From Priestia aryabhattai B8W22 (GTDB taxonomy: Bacteria > Bacillota > Bacilli > Bacillales > Bacillaceae_H), in assembly GCF_000956595.1 (NCBI RefSeq), contig NZ_JYOO01000003.1:186001-250000 (forward strand): DNA of 64,000 nucleotides, written 5' to 3'. The first letter of the stretch is position 1; each line of letters begins with the position of its first letter. Shown piece after piece: positions 9,834 to 15,518 of this stretch. The notes beneath the pieces are model-generated. The model was given only the letters and a program-made list of their open reading frames with translations. It was not told where the DNA came from and did no database searches. The translations under genes were made by a program, and so were the position numbers.

Positions 9834-9889
9834 CAAAAAGGCCGCTATCTCTTTGAAAAGAGAAGCAGCCTTCAGTTAGTCTGATCAGC
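9834..9889 (-). promoter_or_regulatory. Attenuator leader L1 upstream of sbp (hairpin overlapping terminator)
   Basis: On the minus strand a small hairpin (arms GCUGAUCAG and CUGAAGGC, loop ACUAA-like; 9868-9889) is followed without a gap by a strong intrinsic terminator that begins with the same AAGGC and ends GGCC-UUUUU (9834-9874). The shared bases make the two structures mutually exclusive, the arrangement of an antiterminator or riboswitch switch. Copies L2 and L3 lie at 10241-10289 and 10855-10907. Confidence 0.7.
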
Positions 9890-9976
9890 GTATATGCTCT
9901 TAAATTATTCTTATTAAATTTATTAGTAAGAATAAAAAGAAGATACTTTCTGAAAAGACAATTTATTCTTGTTTTT

Positions 9977-10010
9977 ATAATAAACACACTTTACCTATTA
10001 GTCAACTAGG
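9977..10010 (-). promoter_or_regulatory. Sigma-A promoter with CCTA-N9-TAGG operator for sbp-cysTWA
   Basis: Minus-strand TTGACT (10000-10005), 17-bp spacer and TATTAT (9977-9982). The -35 box sits inside the 17-bp palindrome CCTA-N9-TAGG at 9994-10010, followed by TAAAGTGT. The same layout, at the same spacing, precedes the yezD leader and the ribR operon. Candidate site for a cysteine-responsive repressor such as CymR. Confidence 0.75.
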
Positions 10011-10057
10011 TTTTTAATCTTTTTTACACTTATTTTAGTTCTTTTTACGTGTTTTCC

Positions 10058-10209
10058 TTACTTACTGCGTGCCCGATACTCTTTTTCTAAGTCAGAGAGT
10101 GTGAGTTCAAAAAGATGATATTTTTCTTTTTGTAAATCCCTTTTTTCAGTAACTCTTCAATGAGGTATTGTTTTCTTTGCCGCACCGCTGCTCGTAATAA
10201 ATTTTCCAT
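10058..10209 (-). pseudogene. FbpA-like small basic protein, frameshifted
   Basis: Starts at an ATG at 10209 with AGGAGG upstream and reads MENLLRAAVRQRKQYLIEELLKKGIYKKK, then leaves frame in an A-rich run (10121-10131) and stops at 10087 after 40 residues. Adding one base restores a 50-residue protein ending YHLFELTLSDLEKEYRARSK. The LL..AV..R...LI..L...GIYK...LFELTLS.LE.EY pattern is that of the Fur-regulated basic protein FbpA family. Here it sits between sulfur genes and behind a sulfur-type leader, not an obvious Fur box. Sequencing error in the homopolymer is likely. Confidence 0.6.
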
Positions 10210-10240
10210 CTTTTCTCCTCCTATTATATTAATTTAAGAA

Positions 10241-10289
10241 TAAAAAAGACTCCTAACACAGGTCAGAAGCCTTCGGTAATCCGATCAGC
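10241..10289 (-). promoter_or_regulatory. Attenuator leader L2 upstream of the FbpA-like gene
   Basis: Hairpin arms GCUGAUCGG and CCGAAGGC with loop AUUA (10269-10289) run into a terminator (GGCUUCUGA/UUAGGAGUC, then six U; 10241-10271) that reuses the GGC. Same design as L1 and L3. A weak promoter candidate lies upstream (TTGACT at 10396-10401, 17 bp, TTTAGA at 10373-10378), without the CCTA/TAGG palindrome. Confidence 0.65.
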
Positions 10290-10520
10290 ACAGGAATGAA
10301 ACTGTCAGACCTTCATAATTTTAAAAAATGTCATACTCATAAAGCTTATAATCCACCTTGAATTTGAAAGATTCTAAATCTTTGTCTCAAAAGAAAGTCA
10401 ATCCTTTTTCAACCACGCATATTTTCTATATTTAACAAAGCACTTTTTTGCCGCCTACTGTCAAGACGTCGCTAACTAGACCAGTCCTTCTGACTTTCTC
10501 AAAAAAATATTCAATTAGGC

Positions 10521-10685
10521 TTACTTGTGGCTGGCTACTTTGCTTTTAGCTAAAAAGCGGTTTTTTTCCGTGCTGTCCACTTGAGTAATTTGTCCGTCGT
10601 GAAGAGTAATTAGTACAGATCCATAGTTAATTTCAGTCAGTAGTTTAACGATATAATCTAATTTTTCTTGTGTAATTGAAGCCAT
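10521..10685 (-). CDS. yezD: YezD-family (DUF2292) small protein
   Basis: 54 residues: an amphipathic start, then YGSVLITLHDGQITQVDSTEKNRF, the DUF2292 core (G-V-I-H-G-I-Q-TEK-RF). The function is not established; these genes are often found beside sulfate and cysteine assimilation genes, as here. Start at an ATG with AGGAG 9 nt upstream. It lies directly after a Cys-codon-rich leader ORF and is controlled by leader L3 and its palindromic promoter, so it is probably induced on sulfur limitation. Confidence 0.75.
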   Translation of the reverse strand: MASITQEKLDYIVKLLTEINYGSVLITLHDGQITQVDSTEKNRFLAKSKVASHK

Positions 10686-10720
10686 TTTATCATTCTCCTA
10701 TTCATAAATAATTTTATATT

Positions 10721-10792
10721 TTAGTTACAATTGAATAAACAACACGAACAACATCTATAAGTACTTGTATAATGAGCAGAAGATAAATGCAT
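10721..10792 (-). CDS. Cys-rich leader peptide upstream of yezD
   Basis: A 23-codon ORF, MHLSSAHYTSTYR then CCSCC, LFNCN and stop, with a near-perfect GGGGAGG 6 nt before its ATG. Five Cys codons lie in the last ten, four of them in one five-codon block. It sits in a cysteine/sulfate region, 35 bp before yezD. Poly-Cys leader peptides upstream of sulfur genes are known in mycobacteria as cysteine-responsive attenuators. I see no terminator between this ORF and yezD, so control would have to act on yezD translation or mRNA stability. Confidence 0.6.
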   Translation of the reverse strand: MHLSSAHYTSTYRCCSCCLFNCN

Positions 10793-10854
10793 GGTAATCC
10801 TCCCCATATGTTCATTTGAAAATTGAGATATTAATAGCCACAGTCGCTGTACAG

Positions 10855-10907
10855 AAAAAGCCCACACTAGTAGCGAACAAGTATGAGCCTTCGGTTGACC
10901 GATCAGC
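10855..10907 (-). promoter_or_regulatory. Attenuator leader L3 upstream of the Cys leader ORF and yezD
   Basis: Hairpin arms GCUGAUCGG and CCGAAGGC with loop UCAA (10887-10907), overlapping a terminator with stem GCUCAUACU/AGUGUGGGC and a U run (10855-10889). The hairpin core is identical to L2 except for the loop. Confidence 0.7.
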
Positions 10908-10948
10908 TTCTTTAGCATCCCAATTTTTTCAAAAGATTTATACTATCT

Positions 10949-10982
10949 ATATTATTTACACTTTACCTATATGTCAAGTAGG
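10949..10982 (-). promoter_or_regulatory. Sigma-A promoter with CCTA-N9-TAGG operator for yezD
   Basis: TTGACA (10972-10977), 17-bp spacer, TAATAT (10949-10954). The 17-bp palindrome at 10966-10982 covers the -35 box, and the downstream TAAAGTGT is shared with the sbp promoter. Confidence 0.75.
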
Positions 10983-11034
10983 GATTAAAAAAATAAATAG
11001 ATAGTATTAATTTTTTTTATATCTTTGACCTATT

Positions 11035-11078
11035 AAAAAAGACTCATCTGCATGAACTTACACAGACGAGTCTTTTTT
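11035..11078. terminator. Terminator downstream of the hssS-like gene
   Basis: Stem GACTCATCTG/CAGACGAGTC with flanking A6 and T6 runs; it overlaps the kinase stop codon. Confidence 0.75.
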
Positions 11079-12437
11079 AGTCCTATTTTTTTGGATAGGT
11101 AATGTTACAGTAAAGGTGCTTCCTTGATCACTTTTACTTTCTACATGTATGGCTCCCTCATGCAGTCGAACAATTTTTTTGGTAATAGCTAGACCAAGCC
11201 CACTTCCTTTTAACGTTCTCGATTTATCTACTTTATAAAAGCTTTCAAAAATATATTTTTGATCTTCTTGTGAAATACCAATTCCATTATCCTTTACTTT
11301 TACGAATATTTCTTCGTTTTTTAGATAAACGGATATTTTCACAAATCCATGTTCAGACGTATATTTAATAGCATTGGTTATCAAATTTAACCAGACTTGC
11401 TCTAACAAGTCTTGATCTGCTTCTATTTGAACATTAGATAAATCGAGGTCAATTTCTATGTTCTTTTTTGTCCATTGAGGTTCTAAAGCCATAACCACGT
11501 GTCTGATTTGTTCATCCAATCTGTATTGTTTTAGCATCAGCGTTTGATGTTCAGAGTCAAGAGAAGCAAGTTTTAGTAAATTAGAGCTAAGCTGAGAAAG
11601 TCTTGTACTTTCTTTTTCAATAATCGTTAAATATTGTCTCTTTTTATTTTCGCTCACGATATCATCTTTAAGTGCCGCTGAAAAACCGCGAATTGAAGTA
11701 AGCGGTGATTGAATTTCATGCGAAACGCTAGCAATAAACTCTTGCCTCATCGTTTCTATTTTGTTTAATTCTTTAGTCATTTGATTAAAGTTTTTAGTTA
11801 ACAGACCGATTTCATCATTCGCTGCGTGCTCGACTTGCACATTGTATTCTCCTTGTCCGACAACTTTCATCGCTGTACTGAGACGCTTAATCGGTTTAAT
11901 AATAATCGTTGAAACATATGCAAACAATACAATACCTACTAATAAAATCGTAATAAGCTGGATATTTTGAACATCTTGAATAACTGAAAATTGCCGCTGG
12001 GGATGAGACTGAATAAATAGAGCATACGACCGTCCATTTTCTTTAAAAGGAAGACCCACTACGTTTGGCTGTGGACGATCCTCTTTTTCCTCGTTTAAAT
12101 TAGAATAACGCTTTCCGTCTAATACTTGATCTACTTCTTTCGGTGTAATTGGAATAGGCGGTCCTGGCTGTCCTAATACTTTTTCTTTATGCTGATCATC
12201 AATAATAATAAACGAAAAATGAATGAATGATGAATTAGATAAAAACCTTGCAGCTTTGTCGGAGTCTTCTGCTCCGTACAAATCGATAAAATCTTCTCCC
12301 ATCTTCACCATATCCTGACCTAATCGCATTTCAAGCTTCTGCTTGCTAAGAAATGTCGTGACGACAACGGTAATCACAACGCTCAATAAAATCGTAATAA
12401 TAAACGACAGTACCAGCTTTACATAAATTGATTTCAC
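11058..12437 (-). CDS. hssS: Sensor histidine kinase, HssS-like
   Basis: 459 residues: a membrane helix near 8-30, an extracellular domain of about 130 residues, a second helix near 160-180, then HAMP, HisKA (ASVSHEIQSPLTSI) and HATPase (NAIKYTSEHG, DNGIGI, GSGLGLAI). Architecture and length match HssS, the haem-stress sensor of Firmicutes. The stronger support is the HssR-type direct repeat upstream of the operon (13221-13240). No hrtAB haem exporter lies in the window. It starts at GTG, 1 bp after the regulator stop. Confidence 0.72.
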   Translation of the reverse strand: MKSIYVKLVLSFIITILLSVVITVVVTTFLSKQKLEMRLGQDMVKMGEDFIDLYGAEDSDKAARFLSNSSFIHFSFIIIDDQHKEKVLGQPGPPIPITPKEVDQVLDGKRYSNLNEEKEDRPQPNVVGLPFKENGRSYALFIQSHPQRQFSVIQDVQNIQLITILLVGIVLFAYVSTIIIKPIKRLSTAMKVVGQGEYNVQVEHAANDEIGLLTKNFNQMTKELNKIETMRQEFIASVSHEIQSPLTSIRGFSAALKDDIVSENKKRQYLTIIEKESTRLSQLSSNLLKLASLDSEHQTLMLKQYRLDEQIRHVVMALEPQWTKKNIEIDLDLSNVQIEADQDLLEQVWLNLITNAIKYTSEHGFVKISVYLKNEEIFVKVKDNGIGISQEDQKYIFESFYKVDKSRTLKGSGLGLAITKKIVRLHEGAIHVESKSDQGSTFTVTLPIQKNRTKKDSSV

Positions 12438-12438
12438 G

Positions 12439-13113
12439 TTAACACCCTTCTGCTCTATAGCCTAGTCCGCGAATTGTTTTGATTTCCATACCGACGTTTG
12501 CCATATGATTAAGCCTCTCTCGCAGACGTTTTATGTGAACGTCTACCGTGCGCTCATCACCTTCATAATCATATCCCCAAATTAATTGAATAAGCTGATC
12601 ACGAGTAAAAATCTTTCCTGGAGAACTAACTAACGTGAACAGTAATTCAAACTCTTTTAGCGGCAGCTGTTCGCTTGTTTCTCCTGCACTCATCTCTAAT
12701 TTGGTACGGTCCAATTTTATATTCCCCATATAAATTACATTGTTAGCTTCTACTCGGTACCTGCGTAAAAGGGCCTTTACACGAGCAACCATTTCCTGAG
12801 GATCAAAAGGCTTCACGACATAGTCGTCTGTTCCGATATCAAATCCTTTTAGTTTATCATGCGATTCGCCTCTAGCTGTTACCATCAAAACCGGTATATC
12901 AAAATACTCCTTAATTTCCTTTGTTAGTTCCCATCCGTCTTTAAATGGCATCATGATATCAACGACCGCTAGATCAATTCGAAACTCTTCCATTTTCGCC
13001 CACGCTTCTTCACCATCTGCTGCTTTTATAATTTTAAATCCTTGATTTTCTAAATATAATGATATCAGCTCTCGAATGTGTTGATCATCATCTGCAACTA
13101 ATATTTGAATCAT
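12439..13113 (-). CDS. hssR: OmpR-family response regulator, HssR-like
   Basis: 224 residues. Receiver with DDD near the start, the acceptor Asp in IDLAVVDIMMPFKDGW and Lys in DYVVKPFDP, then a winged helix whose FTRDQLIQLIWGYDYEGDERTVDVHIKRLRERL closely follows HssR. A perfect GTTCATATT-CA-GTTCATATT repeat, the published S. aureus HssR binding site, lies 108 bp before the start, indicating autoregulation. A related repeat precedes ykcB. Confidence 0.78.
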   Translation of the reverse strand: MIQILVADDDQHIRELISLYLENQGFKIIKAADGEEAWAKMEEFRIDLAVVDIMMPFKDGWELTKEIKEYFDIPVLMVTARGESHDKLKGFDIGTDDYVVKPFDPQEMVARVKALLRRYRVEANNVIYMGNIKLDRTKLEMSAGETSEQLPLKEFELLFTLVSSPGKIFTRDQLIQLIWGYDYEGDERTVDVHIKRLRERLNHMANVGMEIKTIRGLGYRAEGC

Positions 13114-13161
13114 ACATGTCTCTCCCTATTCCTAAGTTTGTCCAGCTTTTACGCACAGTAA

Positions 13162-13188
13162 GCTCTCTGTTTATACCAAACAGAGAGC
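13162..13188. repeat. Hairpin in the hssR 5' untranslated region
   Basis: Perfect 11-bp inverted repeat GCTCTCTGTTT/AAACAGAGAGC with ATACC between. No T run on either side, so not a standard terminator. It lies between the HssR box and hssR and would be transcribed. Confidence 0.5.
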
Positions 13189-13220
13189 CACATAAGATCA
13201 TACAATGATTTTATACTTCA

Positions 13221-13240
13221 AATATGAACTGAATATGAAC
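13221..13240 (-). promoter_or_regulatory. HssR-type direct repeat upstream of hssR
   Basis: On the minus strand GTTCATATT, CA, GTTCATATT: two identical 9-bp half sites separated by 2 bp. This equals the HssR consensus described for the S. aureus hrtAB promoter. Confidence 0.8.
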
Positions 13241-13257
13241 AAACTGATTAACTCTTA

Positions 13258-14145
13258 TTAGCTGAAGTTGTTTGCTCGTTCTTTTTCTACAATTCCTTCC
13301 AAATACGATAAAAACGTTTGACGTAAATCTCTGCGCGTTAACCCCACTTCTACCATTGCTTTCATATAGCCTACCTTATCTCCAATGTCAAAGCGCTGCC
13401 CTTCAAGTTCAAGAGCAAACAATCGCTCTTTTTCACATACCACGCGCAGTGCATCTGTTAATTGTAATTCATTTCCTACCCCTCTTTCAATCGTTTTTAG
13501 ATAAGAAAAAATAGAAGGGTTTAAAATGTAGCGGCCCATAACGGCAATAGTTGACGGAGCTTGTTCTATCGATGGTTTTTCAATCAAGTCATTCACTTCA
13601 TGAAGGCTGCCGCATTTATTTTTCGGCTGAATAATGCCGTATTTTGATACTTCTTCCACATCCACTTTTTGAACTCCAATAACTGATTGATTAGTCGTTT
13701 CATACGCTTGAATCATCTGTTTGAGCGCAGGTTCTTCAGAAGTCATAATATCGTCTCCAAGAAGAACGGCAAACGGCTCATCTCCAATAAACTGCTCAGC
13801 ACAAAGAATAGCATGACCAAGTCCTAACGGCTCTTTTTGACGAATATAGTGAATACTGGCCATTGATGAAATCGTTTGTACTTCTTTTAACATTTCGAAC
13901 TTGTGCTTTTCTTCAAGCATTTGCTCTAGTTCAATTGATTTGTCAAAATGGTCTTCAATTGATTTTTTATTTCGACCTGTAATAAAAATAATACTTTCAA
14001 TACCTGATTTCACAGCTTCTTCTACAATGTATTGTACAGCAGGCTTATCGACAATTGGCAGCATTTCTTTGGGCTGCGCTTTTGTCGCCGGCAAAAATCG
14101 AGTTCCTAAACCGCCTACTGGAATAACTGCTTTTTTTATCGTCAT
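13258..14145 (-). CDS. galU: UTP-glucose-1-phosphate uridylyltransferase
   Basis: 295 residues. The nucleotide-binding signature GGLGTRFLPATKAQPKEMLPI is at the start; FAVLLGDDIM holds the metal/UTP site and LIEKP the sugar-phosphate contact. It makes UDP-glucose from UTP and glucose-1-phosphate. Last gene of a ykcB-ykcC-gtrA-galU operon: its ATG overlaps the gtrA stop by four bases. B. subtilis likewise pairs a second GalU (YngB) with a GtrA-type flippase (YngA), so this copy probably feeds envelope glycosylation rather than being the housekeeping GtaB. That is inference. Confidence 0.9.
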   Translation of the reverse strand: MTIKKAVIPVGGLGTRFLPATKAQPKEMLPIVDKPAVQYIVEEAVKSGIESIIFITGRNKKSIEDHFDKSIELEQMLEEKHKFEMLKEVQTISSMASIHYIRQKEPLGLGHAILCAEQFIGDEPFAVLLGDDIMTSEEPALKQMIQAYETTNQSVIGVQKVDVEEVSKYGIIQPKNKCGSLHEVNDLIEKPSIEQAPSTIAVMGRYILNPSIFSYLKTIERGVGNELQLTDALRVVCEKERLFALELEGQRFDIGDKVGYMKAMVEVGLTRRDLRQTFLSYLEGIVEKERANNFS

Positions 14146-14547
14146 ATATGAATCCCTCTTTCTTTTTTAGTAGTAAATACAAATAATTTAGTGCCAATAA
14201 AATTGATACCGACACTTACGATTGTGATCAAAAGTTTACTGATTAGCAGCGATATACCCCATTTATTATATAGAACAGTCAACAGAAAAGATGTTAGGGA
14301 TAAAGTGATTAAATTCACGACCACGAATGAAATCACTTCACGCTTACTGTCTTTTTTCTTTTTTCTTAAACGTCCACTTACGGTTCATGACATAACTGTT
14401 TAAAATCCCCGCGCTGTATGAAATCCACTGCGCTAGTATATAGTTCACACCGATTGTTGTTAAAAGTGCATATACTGCAAAATCAATCAGTGTATTTACA
14501 ACTCCTACTAACGCAAATTTAATTAAAGGTAGCCATTTGTTAGTCAC
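14142..14547 (-). pseudogene. GtrA-family lipid-linked sugar flippase, frameshifted
   Basis: Begins at a GTG overlapping the ykcC stop, with AAGGAAG 9 nt upstream. The first half (LIKFALVGVVNTLIDFAVYALL...SYVMNRKWTF) and second half (VISFVVVNLITLSLTSFLL...GINFIGTKLFVF) are the four-helix GtrA/GtcA domain in two frames. The shift lies in an A6-G-A6 run (14352-14364); removing one A gives 134 residues, the normal length. Flips undecaprenyl-phosphate-sugar across the membrane in three-component glycosylation. Sequencing error is as likely as true inactivation. Confidence 0.8.
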
Positions 14548-15505
14548 GAAGTGATACTTCCTTGCGTGTTTCAAGCTGATACTTTTCACGGACGATATAG
14601 AGCGGACGATTTTTTGTTTCATCGTAGATGCGGCCAATATATTCTCCAATCATACCAAGAATAATTAAAATGATGCCGCTAAAGAATAGCTGAATGACAA
14701 TTAACGACGACCACCCGGTGATGGTACTGTCTGTAAATAACTTCAAATACAGCACCACAAAAAGATAAATAAAACCGATACCAGATAGCGTTACACCAGC
14801 ATAGCTAGCTAGCTTCAGCGGTTTATAGGAGAAAGACGTAATGCCATCCATTGAAAGCTTCAGCATCTTTTTCAAAGGATATTTCGACTCCCCGGCCAAA
14901 CGCTCGTCTCGCTCATATTCTACTGCTATTTGCTTAAAGCCCACCCAGCTTACTAATCCGCGTACAAAGCGATTTTTTTCTTGAATGCTATTCATTTGAT
15001 TGCATACTTTACGATCTAGCAAGCGGAAATCCCCTGTATCGAGAGGAATATCAATATCAGTCATTGCACGTAAGAAACGATAAAACATAGCAGCCGTTTG
15101 CTTTTTAAAATATGTTTCTCCTTTTCGCTTTGTACGCTTAGCGTATACAACGTCAAACCCTTGCTTCCATTTTTCAATCATCTCTAAAATCAATTCGGGC
15201 GGATCTTGCAAATCAGCATCAATCACAACGACCGCCTCTCCTCTTGCATAATCCATACCAGCTGTAATAGCAATTTGATGACCAAAGTTACGAGCAAAAT
15301 CTAATAAAACAACGGCTGGGTCTTGCTCACTGTACTCTTTAATGATTTCTGCCGTTCGGTCTCTACTGCCGTCGTTCACGAAAAGAAGCTCGTAAGCTTC
15401 TTTCGTTGAACGCATCACTTCTGTTAGACGGCGATAGGTTTCATGAATCACTTCTTCTTCGTTGTAGACAGGAACAACAATAGAATATTTAACAATTGAA
15501 CTCAT
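14540..15505 (-). CDS. ykcC: Glycosyltransferase family 2, undecaprenyl-phosphate sugar synthase type
   Basis: About 321 residues. A GT2 catalytic domain (YSIVVPVYNEEEVI, FVNDGSRDRT, metal-binding VIDADLQDPPE) is followed by two C-terminal membrane helices (about 235-300), the layout of GtrB/CsbB/YkcC. It loads a sugar onto undecaprenyl phosphate inside the cell. The ATG at 15505 has GGAGG 8 nt upstream. Sits between the GT-C enzyme and the flippase, completing a three-component system. Confidence 0.85.
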   Translation of the reverse strand: MSSIVKYSIVVPVYNEEEVIHETYRRLTEVMRSTKEAYELLFVNDGSRDRTAEIIKEYSEQDPAVVLLDFARNFGHQIAITAGMDYARGEAVVVIDADLQDPPELILEMIEKWKQGFDVVYAKRTKRKGETYFKKQTAAMFYRFLRAMTDIDIPLDTGDFRLLDRKVCNQMNSIQEKNRFVRGLVSWVGFKQIAVEYERDERLAGESKYPLKKMLKLSMDGITSFSYKPLKLASYAGVTLSGIGFIYLFVVLYLKLFTDSTITGWSSLIVIQLFFSGIILIILGMIGEYIGRIYDETKNRPLYIVREKYQLETRKEVSLRD

Positions 15506-15518
15506 GTTCATGTCCTCC

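Noticed and set aside
9802-9987. 61-codon minus-strand ORF over the sbp leader
   Set aside because: It runs through the attenuator hairpin and terminator and has no ribosome binding site. The RNA structure explains the region better.
9834-10907. S-box (SAM) or T-box riboswitch in the sulfur leaders
   Set aside because: No S-box core and no T-box AGGGUGGNACC motif in any of the three leaders. They are too short for either.
10793-10918. N-terminal extension of the Cys-rich leader ORF to 65 codons
   Set aside because: The extra codons lie in leader L3 and its terminator. The strong GGGGAGG site supports the 23-codon form only.
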